From a virus, in IMG/VR virus record IMGVR_UViG_3300030101_001930, positions 1-28,771 of that record: a stretch of 28,771 bases of DNA; one strand, 5' to 3'. The position numbers and the translations under genes were made by a program. Of the stretch, positions 20,681 through 28,771 are shown piece by piece (position 1 is the stretch's first letter; each line of letters starts with the position of its first letter). Below the pieces are notes generated by a model, which searched no databases, had not been told where the DNA came from, and saw only the letters and a list, made by a program, of their open reading frames with translations.

Positions 20681-23600
20681 TAGATATAGATTCGCTTTAC
20701 CCAGCTATAGCAAATGACTTAGCATCACAAGCAAATAATATAGAGTATCTTGTCCATATAGAAGGTGTTGCTTATATTGCGACAAGAAAACAAATGTTTG
20801 AAACTGACGGTCAAGAAACATACTACGAAGACCTTGATTTAAAAGTATCAAATATCAAAGAAAAGATAGATATTAAGAATAAGAAAATATATCTTTCTAA
20901 TTCTAGTATCACCATGAATAACTTCCCTGTGCTAACTAGCGAAATCTCGCTTGACAATGAAAGAATATCAGATAGAATATTTCAAGGTTATGGAAAAACA
21001 ATCTCTGTATACTTTAAAACTCAATCTTGTAAAAACTTAGATGATTGTTTAAAGATAGCAGACCTTAGCATTACTAAAATTACACACGATGGCGACAAGA
21101 TAAAAATAGATGCAGAAGACAAGAATCAGCAGTCATTTTATGTAAATCTCCCAAGGCAACAACACGTACTAGAAAAAGATTTAAATACTTTCTCTTCATA
21201 CGACCAAAAAGTTGTGCCTATCTTGTATGGACATTTATTAGATGCCCCTGCTGTAATATATGTAAATGAAATGCAGCTACCTACTTCAAATATATATGAT
21301 GACAATAATATTACTTTACTCCCAGATAACTCTTTTATCTCGCAAAATAATTCTAATATTCAAGGCATTAAAGATTATGGTCAGCCTATATTTACTAGTG
21401 GTGACTCAATCAATGAAGTTAGTTTCTTAGAAAATGACAATGTTGTCAAAATGAAAATAGATGATATTATGTGTAGTGTTAATAGGTTGCCTTACTACAA
21501 TATAAGAGATTTCAAGGACTTATCTATAGCTGCTTTTCATAACTACCCTCAATTTGAAGTTATGGCAGACCATATTCAATTTAATACAAGGTACGAAGGG
21601 GAATCAACTATATTAAAAAAGGGTGGAGTTTGGACACACACATTTTCTCCATCTATATCTAGGGAAGGAATATTCCTAAGAAGCATATCAGCTTTTCTTG
21701 ATGTTGGAAGTATAATAAGCGTTGCCCCAATACAATATCAAGCTTTTTCGCCAATTATTGATGGAGCGAATTTAGAATTTGAAAATTCTATTTTTACCGA
21801 TCAAGATAATACTGTCGCTAATTTCGATTTCGGTTCAATAAACTCAGTTACAACTGGGTTGTGTGCAGAGAAATTAGAGTTTGAATCTGCCCCAAACATG
21901 AATGTGCTTATAAAGCCTAACGGTAATGATTATCCAAAAGATATGAATTTTACTGGTAATATGGAAGTTTTATTAAATCCTGATGGTGTAAGTAATGCTC
22001 AAAATTTAAATGTGTTTTGTGTGTCATCTGGATACAGCTTAGATGAAACTAATTTTGGAGATTCGGGGGTTATTAACAATGCAGAGCTTAATGGGTTTCC
22101 ATCTGAGTTTGGAAGTGATTTGCAAGAAGTCAAGGAACAGTTTTTGGAAATTGAAACTGGTGATCTTGGTCTCCCAGAAGATTTCTTTTTCTTTGAAATA
22201 GATGGATTAGATCAATATATTAATTTTATATTTGCTTTATCATCTCCATTTTTTACCTCGATGTCTTTAGAAAACGAAAATAATCTAAGCAATAGATTTA
22301 TATCTTATTTATACCCACAATATGGTTTAAACTCTGATGGCATATCTGGCTTTGGATTGGAATTTGAAAATATTTTTAAAAACTATGAAAGGTCGTTTGA
22401 TGAGTTTCTTCCTGAGTCAGCAGTTGAAGCTTTTGAAGGCGAGGGGTTAATAACCAATCCTAAATTTCCTATAGAAAAAGCATCAGAACTAACATTTTAT
22501 TATATGTTTGATACTCTTTTTGAAGATTCGGATGGGACTGGAATAAACAATACATTGATTACAAACCTATCTAATATTCACATGAGAAGATTTTGGTGTG
22601 AAGCAGAAGCGTTTACTAAAGAATACTTTTTAGATGCACGAGGCAGAACTGATTTAGCAGTGTACGAGACAAGACTGACTGAGGGAGAGCCTGACTTTTT
22701 ACTTATAGATAGAGTTACTGGTTTAGTAAGGATAGTTGCAGATTCATCAGATGACGATATTTTTGACGTTGATTTTAACAATAAATCTTATAGTTACAAT
22801 GTAGACAATAAACATTACTTAGAATTTATAGAAAAGCTTACCAATCCTGACCTTAAAACAAAAATGATAGATGGAAAAGTTCATGAAATAATGATGATGT
22901 GTGGAGAGGCATTTTTATATGACGTAGAAATAAATGATATAACGCCTTTTAAAAATGGTATGGATATCCCTGAATTGCCATGGGAGCAATTTGATGATGG
23001 GAATGTAAGTAAAAATAACGGTTGGGATATTAACTTTAAAGCAAATAGATTTGGTTTTAACGGAGATGAAAACATTAATGTAAGTAAAATAGATGATGAA
23101 TACTTTGGAAGGTTTGATGGAATAAAATTAGTATATGGAAGAAAAGTTTTTAATTACGATTTAGATGAGGTTGGCGCTAAAGAAATTACTTCCATAGAGG
23201 TTGCACCTGACGAGGATTCTACTGAATTGCAAGAATTTAACACTTTAAATAGATATGATGGGGGCGAAATTAGCATTCCATTGCATGTTGAGGGTTTATC
23301 TGCTGCTATTTGGAACTCTGCGTATCATAATCAATTAAATTATTATGGGAATATGATAGAAAACCCAGTAGAAATATCTAGAAACTTAATAAAAACAGAA
23401 ATGAATGAATCGGTTACATTTGATCCTAATAAATTAAAAATAGGTCAAGAGTTTAACGATTCAATAAAGCAGGCGTTTTCTGTAAATGAGAGACTAAATT
23501 CTAGAGAAATACTTGAAAACATATTTAAGCATTCAAGGTCATACTTTAATTACAGACCAAGAGATGGCAAGGCTATCGTACATACGATACAAGACGATTA

Positions 23601-25368
23601 CTCATCTGTCGACAAAACTATAGACTCAGACAATATTTTAAAATTTAGCTACACTAAAACTAGCTTAAAAGACATTTGTGGGGCTGGATGTACAGTTAAG
23701 TATGGATACGACTATGGGACAGAAGAGCTTACAAAAACAACTACAAAAAGAGCTATATTTTCTGGTGATGCAATTCCTTATAAGTTATATTATGGCATTT
23801 CTGATGATGATTTTGATAACTATGTATTAGAGTTTGAAGCGCCATACATTCAGGATAAAGCTTCTGCTGAATATTTAAGAAACTTTCTTTTCCAAATGAA
23901 TTTACACCAGCACCTAATTGTAAAACTTACTTTAGACATAAAAGATGGATTAGAGCTAGAGGTAGGAGATGTTGTTTCATTTAATAAAAACCCTAATAAT
24001 GTAAAGCCTTATGGAAGAAGTTTAAATGTTTCTTATGAGCTTTTTCAGCAGACAGTGTTACCTTTTTTTATGATTACAAATATATCTAAAGGGGCTACAA
24101 GTGTTGCCATAGAGGCTTATCAACTTCACACAATAAATATGGAGCAAATTAAACCTACATTGCTAGGGGATATAAATGAAGACAATCAAGTCGATGAATA
24201 TGATTTTGTTATTTTAGATAATTATATATCTAACCCTAATAACTTTGATTTAACAGAACAACAATTTGTAAATGCTGATATAAATGGCGATGGATTTTTA
24301 AATGAGTTAGATTTATTGGCAATGACCGATTTAGATTATTTTGTCCAACCTAATCAGCCCCCAACATCTAGTATTTTAATAGATGGCGCAAATGTTGGTT
24401 ATAATTTGGAAACTTCTGTAGGAGAAGATGGTAGTGAAATATACATACTAGACATAAACAATTCTTCAAATTACGCTAATGGTGGATTTTATGATGGAGT
24501 TTTATTTACTAACTTAAAAGGTCAAGGTAGTGATTCAGATGGAGAAGTTGAGAAATATTTGTGGAGCGTGCAAATAGGAGAGACCATGCCTATGTTTTTA
24601 AACAGCATAGAGCCAGGAACTTCAAGTAGACCTTGGATATCTTTAAGACATACAGACAACCAAGAGGAAGTTGGAGAAATAACACTTGATAATACTGGGA
24701 ATTATTTTTCTATAAAAGTTGACTTAAAAGGGTTAAACGCTGTGCAAGATGGCGTGAGAGTATATTTAAATACGGTGGACAATGATGAAGCAATGTCGGA
24801 ACAAGAATCACAAATAACTTTCTTTCCAGGTGAATACTCGGAAGCTCCAGATCCACCAGTGTTTTCTATCTGCGAGCCAAAACAGACTTTTAGTAATGCT
24901 TTAAATACCGATATAAATTTTGAATTGGTAGGTAATATTTGGCAAGCAATAGTCACAGATGGTGATATGAACACAGATTATATAAATTTTCCAGGAACAA
25001 ATCCTTTATATAGTACAATGAAAATTAATTTCAATATAGCTCAATATTATAGAGATATATTAAATAGTCCACCTTCTCCATATTTTGTTGTATATACGTT
25101 TAGTGATATATTTGGAAATAAAATATCGGAATATTTTGAATGGGTTACTTCAAATGTTGAAAGTGAGTATACACTATCAATTTACATGAATGAATTATTA
25201 AATGCGATAGACGTAAATGCAGCTGCTATCCCTGATCCTATTGATAACTTGTATATATATATTACATTAGATATTCATGTTAATACATACGGTAATTTAA
25301 ATCAAGGAAATCCATTTTTAGGTGCGCAGGTGCAATTTAGTATTCCAGAACTTTATGAAGAATTTTAA
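20677..25368 (+). CDS. Large tail-tip / baseplate protein with dockerin-like and PKD-like domains
   Basis: This 1563-residue protein overlaps the tape measure stop (ATGA). The N-terminal ~200 residues (SNIKEKIDIKNKKIYLSNSS, then TKITHDGDKIKIDAEDKN) and the region near 960-1160 resemble phage tail hub proteins. Residues 1164-1224 contain two dockerin type I calcium loops: D1165-N1167-D1169-D1173-D1176 and D1201-N1203-D1205-N1209-D1212, each in a D-x-N-x-D context followed by a helix. A PKD/Ig-like domain follows (GQGSDSDGEVEKYLWSV, from G1282), then about 220 further beta-rich residues. It is likely the central tail-tip protein, with a C-terminal extension exposed for host binding. No enzyme motif was seen. 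Confidence 0.75.
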   Translation: MIDIDSLYPAIANDLASQANNIEYLVHIEGVAYIATRKQMFETDGQETYYEDLDLKVSNIKEKIDIKNKKIYLSNSSITMNNFPVLTSEISLDNERISDRIFQGYGKTISVYFKTQSCKNLDDCLKIADLSITKITHDGDKIKIDAEDKNQQSFYVNLPRQQHVLEKDLNTFSSYDQKVVPILYGHLLDAPAVIYVNEMQLPTSNIYDDNNITLLPDNSFISQNNSNIQGIKDYGQPIFTSGDSINEVSFLENDNVVKMKIDDIMCSVNRLPYYNIRDFKDLSIAAFHNYPQFEVMADHIQFNTRYEGESTILKKGGVWTHTFSPSISREGIFLRSISAFLDVGSIISVAPIQYQAFSPIIDGANLEFENSIFTDQDNTVANFDFGSINSVTTGLCAEKLEFESAPNMNVLIKPNGNDYPKDMNFTGNMEVLLNPDGVSNAQNLNVFCVSSGYSLDETNFGDSGVINNAELNGFPSEFGSDLQEVKEQFLEIETGDLGLPEDFFFFEIDGLDQYINFIFALSSPFFTSMSLENENNLSNRFISYLYPQYGLNSDGISGFGLEFENIFKNYERSFDEFLPESAVEAFEGEGLITNPKFPIEKASELTFYYMFDTLFEDSDGTGINNTLITNLSNIHMRRFWCEAEAFTKEYFLDARGRTDLAVYETRLTEGEPDFLLIDRVTGLVRIVADSSDDDIFDVDFNNKSYSYNVDNKHYLEFIEKLTNPDLKTKMIDGKVHEIMMMCGEAFLYDVEINDITPFKNGMDIPELPWEQFDDGNVSKNNGWDINFKANRFGFNGDENINVSKIDDEYFGRFDGIKLVYGRKVFNYDLDEVGAKEITSIEVAPDEDSTELQEFNTLNRYDGGEISIPLHVEGLSAAIWNSAYHNQLNYYGNMIENPVEISRNLIKTEMNESVTFDPNKLKIGQEFNDSIKQAFSVNERLNSREILENIFKHSRSYFNYRPRDGKAIVHTIQDDYSSVDKTIDSDNILKFSYTKTSLKDICGAGCTVKYGYDYGTEELTKTTTKRAIFSGDAIPYKLYYGISDDDFDNYVLEFEAPYIQDKASAEYLRNFLFQMNLHQHLIVKLTLDIKDGLELEVGDVVSFNKNPNNVKPYGRSLNVSYELFQQTVLPFFMITNISKGATSVAIEAYQLHTINMEQIKPTLLGDINEDNQVDEYDFVILDNYISNPNNFDLTEQQFVNADINGDGFLNELDLLAMTDLDYFVQPNQPPTSSILIDGANVGYNLETSVGEDGSEIYILDINNSSNYANGGFYDGVLFTNLKGQGSDSDGEVEKYLWSVQIGETMPMFLNSIEPGTSSRPWISLRHTDNQEEVGEITLDNTGNYFSIKVDLKGLNAVQDGVRVYLNTVDNDEAMSEQESQITFFPGEYSEAPDPPVFSICEPKQTFSNALNTDINFELVGNIWQAIVTDGDMNTDYINFPGTNPLYSTMKINFNIAQYYRDILNSPPSPYFVVYTFSDIFGNKISEYFEWVTSNVESEYTLSIYMNELLNAIDVNAAAIPDPIDNLYIYITLDIHVNTYGNLNQGNPFLGAQVQFSIPELYEEF

Positions 25369-25377
25369 GGTAATTAA

Positions 25378-25896
25378 ATGAATAAAAATTTACTACATAT
25401 AAATCAGTATCATAACGAGATTTACATTAAAAATAAATATGATGCTAAAATTATAGAAATTAGATATACTGGTAATATTGTTGCAGATTGTTTAGCAAAT
25501 TCTGTCGTGCTTATGAGTCATAATAAAATAATGATTATTAATCCTAAAAAAGAAATTAGGGCAAAACTTTTATTTAGATACTATGGAAACTTTAAGATAA
25601 AAAGAATATATGTTTACCATGAAGGTAAAATGATTCCTGGAGCAATTAGTCATCATTTTGACGAGATAGAACATATACACAGCCAAATAGACACAGCTAC
25701 ATTTAAATACGAAGACATGAATAAAACAACTAAGAATTATCCAGCTTTAAATAGTATGGTGTCTTATGAAATTGAAGGCAAAAAAGGGTATGCATCTCCG
25801 AAAGATATTGGGAGAAGAATAACAAAAAGATATACAAAAGAGGGCGCAATTTTAAATAATTTAATAAGTAAAAGAGGTGACGATGCCATTAGATAG
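25378..25896 (+). CDS. Hypothetical tail-associated protein
   Basis: This 172-residue protein begins MNKNLLHINQYHNEIYIKNK. It has predicted beta strands in the first 85 residues, then a His-rich segment (SHHFDEIEHIHSQIDTA) and a basic C-terminus (GRRITKRYTKEGAI). No named family. It lies between the large tail protein and another tail protein, so a role in tail-tip or fibre assembly is inferred from position. Only a weak AAGG precedes the start. Its end overlaps the next gene by 14 bases. Confidence 0.55.
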   Translation: MNKNLLHINQYHNEIYIKNKYDAKIIEIRYTGNIVADCLANSVVLMSHNKIMIINPKKEIRAKLLFRYYGNFKIKRIYVYHEGKMIPGAISHHFDEIEHIHSQIDTATFKYEDMNKTTKNYPALNSMVSYEIEGKKGYASPKDIGRRITKRYTKEGAILNNLISKRGDDAIR

Positions 25897-26836
25897 AGGA
25901 ACATCAATAGGAAAACCAAAAGTGTTTATAGACTATGTACAGTATTTAAGAGCTGTTGGAGCAGTTAGCGAGTTTGTCGAAAACCCCAATGTTTGGGATA
26001 TGAATCCATCTAAAACTGTTAATTTGAGTTTTGGCACTACAAGTCAAGTAGTATTTGACATACTTGAAGATAACAATGTGTCAGATTTTTTAAATACTGT
26101 AAATTATTTTGCTATATTGGGTCACGATAGCAGTGCTGAAAACTTTACTTTAAATTTTGGTCAAGACAGCAGCAACGTCAATTTAAATGTTTACGCCCCT
26201 AGGATTGCTTTAGCAGATTACTCTGGATATCATATTTTTAATATAAAAAAATCAGTATCTGACAATAGTAGATATAAAGTTAAAAATACATCATCTTGCA
26301 ATATTGGATGCTACTCTATAGGAAGAATATTTACTTTCCCAAATGCTCCAGACCTAAGTGTTGATTTTAAGCTTACGCACGATGGCATAAAAAGAAAAAG
26401 AACTATAGGTGGTAGCGATATTACTGACATCAATCACTATCAAACTCCAGATTGGGTAGGCAGAAGACCATGGACAGCTTCTGATAACAGCAACACAAGT
26501 TATAAATATACTGGCTATAATGGCAGAAGGTCTTGGAAAGTCAAATTCTCGTATCTAGATCACACTAATACCATGCCCATTGACACCAATGAGTCTTTTT
26601 TGCTTGATGGATACTTACCAGACAATGCAATATCTTTAAACGTAATGCCTGATAAATTAAATATAGTATCTCACTTCTTATCTCTCACATTGAACGGAAA
26701 TTTAAAATTTATATTTCAACCAAATGAAGATGAAGATCAGTTTTCTTTATGTTTGCTTGATAAGAACAGCACCACTATAAAACAAGTAGCACATAAGACC
26801 TACGAAGTTAGCTTTACTTTTGTCGAGACTTACTAG
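25883..26836 (+). CDS. Putative tail protein
   Basis: The ATG at 25883 has an AGAGGTGA ribosome site just upstream and is preferred over an in-frame GTG at 25877 within that site. The 317-residue protein starts MPLDRGTSIGKPKVFIDYVQ and is beta-rich with many Asn, Asp, Ser and Tyr. It has a recognisable mid segment (HYQTPDWVGRRPWTASDNSN) and a C-terminal domain ending YEVSFTFVETY. It is the last gene of the rightward late operon and probably forms part of the tail tip. Its last 23 bases overlap the convergent nuclease gene, with no terminator between. Confidence 0.55.
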   Translation: MPLDRGTSIGKPKVFIDYVQYLRAVGAVSEFVENPNVWDMNPSKTVNLSFGTTSQVVFDILEDNNVSDFLNTVNYFAILGHDSSAENFTLNFGQDSSNVNLNVYAPRIALADYSGYHIFNIKKSVSDNSRYKVKNTSSCNIGCYSIGRIFTFPNAPDLSVDFKLTHDGIKRKRTIGGSDITDINHYQTPDWVGRRPWTASDNSNTSYKYTGYNGRRSWKVKFSYLDHTNTMPIDTNESFLLDGYLPDNAISLNVMPDKLNIVSHFLSLTLNGNLKFIFQPNEDEDQFSLCLLDKNSTTIKQVAHKTYEVSFTFVETY

Positions 26837-27191
26837 AGCCTTCATATAGCTCTAATTCTTGTTTTAAGACACGATAGCGCCTCATTTCAGCAAGATAATC
26901 ATCATACCTAATAACTATGTAGGATTCGCCTCTGTCTTGCCTAATTAGCTGCGCATCTATGGCATCATCTTTTGGGAATATATACTCTGGTAATCGCTTC
27001 CTAATCTTACATTGTATATGCGTTTCGTCATTATACTCTTTATCACCAATTACCATATCTACCTCAGCATTAAGACCCATTGATCTTCCGTCACTGCCCC
27101 AGGCTCTTTTAGATGGGATTTCATACTCTTCTGCTTTCTTACAGCACTCTCGTTCAAATCGATTTCCCTTTTGTTTACTTGGATGGCTCAT
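26814..27191 (-). CDS. PDDEXK-type nuclease (Holliday junction resolvase-like)
   Basis: This 125-residue protein matches small phage PDDEXK nucleases: KGNRFERE near the N-terminus (E13, E15), RAWGSDGRSMG, then EVDMVIG (D45) and IQCKIRK (Q60, K62), where Q-x-K replaces the classical E-x-K. Such enzymes cut branched or damaged DNA; Hjc-type resolvase activity is possible, but substrate cannot be told from sequence. The ATG at 27191 has an AAGGAGA ribosome site inside the end of the methyltransferase gene (17-base overlap). It is the last gene of the right-end leftward operon and overlaps the convergent tail gene. Confidence 0.75.
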   Translation of the reverse strand: MSHPSKQKGNRFERECCKKAEEYEIPSKRAWGSDGRSMGLNAEVDMVIGDKEYNDETHIQCKIRKRLPEYIFPKDDAIDAQLIRQDRGESYIVIRYDDYLAEMRRYRVLKQELELYEGSSKSRQK

Positions 27192-28275
27192 AGTTCTCCT
27201 TGTATAGTTTTCTATATATTGCTTCTGCTACATCTACTGTTATTGCATTACCCATCTGCTTATATCTTTGAGTGTCAGATAAATGGTCAGTCCAACCATC
27301 TGGAAATCCTTGCAGCCTTTCACACTCAGTTGGTGTTAATCTTCTAATGCTAGTATCTTGTATAGTCGCTTGGTTAGATGCAGTATCTAAAGTTTGTGCT
27401 ACGCCTTTACCTACTCTACCACGCCTAGTCTTTGAGTCTGGAACAGAAAAGTTTATACTATCGCCAATATCGGCTTCTGCATAGCCTTTTTTTGTTGCTT
27501 CTCTAATTTTATACAATCCAGTTTTAGCTCCCATACCCCCACCATCTGTAATTGTTTTTGATATACCATTAGAATCGTAAACTCTTGTAGCCATTGTATC
27601 CTTACCTATTACGCCTATTTGTTTTAGTGGTGTTTGTATCATTGTTCGTTTTCCATCGACTCCTTTATAGTAGGATGCATCAATACAGGAGATGGCATCC
27701 CTCTTTTTTTGCTTACTTGCAGCTGATTTACTGCTTTCTCCGATAGGAAATACTTTTGGTCTACTTCTTCCTCTAATATGTCCAACAAAGTATACTCGCT
27801 CTCTATTTTGGGGGAGAAACCACCGTGTATTAAGTAGTTGCCATTGACCATCATACCCAATGTCGGCAATCTCTTGCAATATGAGCGTAAAGTCTTTTCC
27901 TTGGTTACTTGAGAAAGTCCCTTTGACATTTTCAAAGATAAAATATTTGGGTCTTGTAGCCCTAATGATGCGAGTTGCTTCGTAGAATAAACTGCTTCGC
28001 TCTCCTTTGAATCCTTTTCTCCTTCCAGCGATTGACAAATCTTGGCAAGGGAATCCGAAAGTGACGAGGTCGATTCTTGGCAATCCTTCTGTTTTAATAT
28101 CTGTAATTGATCCGAGTCTTTCTGCATTTGGAAATCTCCTTTTAAATGTTTCATTGGCATATCTATCTATATCGGAATATCCAACCCATCCAATGTTTTC
28201 TTCTCCAATAACTTTATGCAGCGCAAGTGAAAACCCACCTGCACCACTAAATAAGTCTAAATGATTAATTTTCAT
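27175..28275 (-). CDS. DNA (cytosine-5) methyltransferase
   Basis: This 366-residue protein has all main C5-methyltransferase motifs in order: motif I LDLFSGAGG (6-14), motif IV GFPCQ with catalytic C77, motif VI ENV (115-117), motif VIII QNRERV (156-161), a target recognition region, and motif X GNAITVDVAEAI near the end. It transfers a methyl group from S-adenosylmethionine to cytosine in DNA, probably protecting the phage from host restriction. No paired restriction enzyme is visible, so it looks like an orphan phage methyltransferase. The ATG at 28275 (ATGA overlap with the upstream gene) is preferred over an in-frame GTG at 28284. The recognition site cannot be read from the sequence. 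Confidence 0.93.
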   Translation of the reverse strand: MKINHLDLFSGAGGFSLALHKVIGEENIGWVGYSDIDRYANETFKRRFPNAERLGSITDIKTEGLPRIDLVTFGFPCQDLSIAGRRKGFKGERSSLFYEATRIIRATRPKYFIFENVKGTFSSNQGKDFTLILQEIADIGYDGQWQLLNTRWFLPQNRERVYFVGHIRGRSRPKVFPIGESSKSAASKQKKRDAISCIDASYYKGVDGKRTMIQTPLKQIGVIGKDTMATRVYDSNGISKTITDGGGMGAKTGLYKIREATKKGYAEADIGDSINFSVPDSKTRRGRVGKGVAQTLDTASNQATIQDTSIRRLTPTECERLQGFPDGWTDHLSDTQRYKQMGNAITVDVAEAIYRKLYKENYEPSK

Positions 28276-28616
28276 TTTCCCCACTTTCCAACTCTTAATG
28301 TGATAAGTATGTTAGCGTAGTTTATTAAGTCTAATAATGTGTCGTCTACAGACTCATTTACAGCAGAGCTTTCTACCATATCTTTTTTATACAGATTGAC
28401 AAGTCTATTTATCTTATCATTCATTCTTATAACAACCCCAAGCTGAGCAAGTCTGTTATTTTCTGGTGAATTATATATATCCAATCCAAGCCTAATATTT
28501 GAGTCGCCATAATCGTGCTGCTTCTTGCAGAATAATTTATATGCTTTATCAAAGTTATCCAGCATTTCGTTGGTACACTCTGGATATTGCTGCTCTATTT
28601 CTTGTATTACGCCCAT
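28272..28616 (-). CDS. DUF1599 / Nmad1-type nucleotide modification-associated protein
   Basis: This 114-residue all-helical protein fits the DUF1599 (Nmad1) pattern: CKKQHDYGDSN, then VVIRMNDKINRLVNL, then ESVDDTLLDLINYANILI. The family is predicted to be related to MazG-like all-alpha NTP pyrophosphatases and is often found beside phage DNA modification genes. The start at 28616 is chosen over an in-frame ATG at 28631 because the AAAGGAGA ribosome site lies between them. It overlaps the methyltransferase gene by four bases, so the two are translated together. A role in nucleotide pool control for DNA modification is inferred from family and neighbour. Confidence 0.75.
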   Translation of the reverse strand: MGVIQEIEQQYPECTNEMLDNFDKAYKLFCKKQHDYGDSNIRLGLDIYNSPENNRLAQLGVVIRMNDKINRLVNLYKKDMVESSAVNESVDDTLLDLINYANILITLRVGKWGK

Positions 28617-28639
28617 ATATTCTCCTTTCATAGTAACAA

Positions 28640-28656
28640 TTTAGTTAATTGTAAAC
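28640..28656. promoter_or_regulatory. 17-bp motif shared with the left-end control region
   Basis: TTTAGTTAATTGTAAAC at 28640-28656 differs at one base from TTTAGTTAAATGTAAAC at 657-673. Each copy lies 24-35 bases upstream of the start codon of the first gene of a leftward operon. Read leftward, both begin GTTTACA, which could serve as a -35 box, but here the matching -10 (TATGAA) would place the start inside the ribosome site, so an operator is also possible. A near-palindrome GTAACAATT/AATTGTAAAC overlaps this copy. Confidence 0.4.
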
Positions 28657-28692
28657 TGCTGTGCAACAAAAAAATAAACTAAAGTAAGTATC

Positions 28693-28727
28693 AGAGTCTG
28701 GGAGTCCGAAGACCCCCATTCTCTTTT
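28693..28727. terminator. Stable hairpin with UUCG loop, terminator-like
   Basis: AGAG (28693-28696) pairs with CTCT (28721-28724), and TGGGAGTC (28699-28706) pairs with GACCCCCA (28711-28718) around CGAA. On the leftward strand the inner stem is complete (one G-U pair) and closes the very stable loop C(UUCG)G, common in terminators. On the rightward strand there is one A/C mismatch, but a short TTTT follows. It may end rightward read-through from the late operon or leftward transcripts arriving from beyond the window. Confidence 0.5.
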
Positions 28728-28732
28728 CGACG

Positions 28733-28753
28733 AGGTAAACATCACATTTACCT
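28733..28753. repeat. Inverted repeat AGGTAAA/TTTACCT
   Basis: A perfect 7-bp inverted repeat flanks a 7-base centre, CATCACA. It lies just upstream of the hairpin at the right edge. No T run follows, so it is more like a protein binding site than a terminator. It contains GTAAAC, also present in the shared 17-bp motif. Confidence 0.35.
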
Positions 28754-28771
28754 AATAAATTGGTTTAATAA

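Noticed and set aside
27639-28160. 173-codon leftward frame inside the methyltransferase gene
   Set aside because: It lies in another frame of a gene with all catalytic motifs intact, so it is a by-product of that coding sequence.
28685-28755. Possible tRNA gene at the right edge
   Set aside because: The hairpin is GC-rich and has a TTCG on one strand, but there is no cloverleaf, TTCGA loop context or acceptor stem.

Overview
The window is part of an AT-rich tailed bacteriophage genome (Caudoviricetes). It has a terminase, portal, HK97-fold-like capsid protein, tail tube, frameshifted tail chaperones, tape measure and tail-tip protein, and no contractile sheath gene, so a siphovirus with a long flexible tail is the best reading. 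Shine-Dalgarno sites precede most genes. Several small proteins look like types I associate with marine phages, so a marine alphaproteobacterial host is a reasonable guess, but nothing in the sequence proves it. No integrase, replication gene, tRNA, IS or CRISPR was seen.

Layout. At the far left, leftward genes include one cut by the edge and two small unknown proteins. A 458-bp gene-free control region (623-1080) follows. A short rightward operon (1081-2562) then carries a terminase small subunit candidate, a zinc-ribbon protein and small coiled-coil proteins. It meets, without a gap, a leftward operon (6348 to 2563): large terminase, portal, a small protein, a virion morphogenesis protein and a MuF-like minor head protein. 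A divergent control region (6349-6441) holds a perfect 10-bp inverted repeat. It separates that operon from a rightward late block (6442-26836): scaffold, major capsid, a terminator hairpin, virion proteins, lysozyme, a zinc-ribbon metallophosphoesterase, three holin-like membrane proteins, fibre-like beta proteins, five consecutive very basic small proteins, head-tail connector, tail terminator, tail tube, G/GT chaperones, tape measure, a 1563-residue tail protein with a dockerin-like calcium module, and two further tail proteins. At the right end a leftward operon (28616 to 26814) encodes a DUF1599/Nmad1-type protein, a C5 cytosine methyltransferase and a PDDEXK nuclease.

How the genes fit together. 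The head genes are split over two strands that diverge from one palindromic region: packaging motor and portal go left, shell and tail go right. A single DNA-binding protein could therefore control both. The lysozyme has no signal peptide and so needs one of the nearby membrane proteins as a holin. The right-end operon probably marks phage DNA and processes or degrades DNA during infection.

Most notable points: the run of five protamine-like genes (14620-15597); the paired dockerin calcium loops plus a PKD-like domain on the tail protein; a -1 frameshift in the tail chaperones at a non-canonical G5 run; the divergent dyad; and three small DNA elements (AATGTCAA repeats, a 17-bp motif near both window ends, a UUCG hairpin) that look regulatory.
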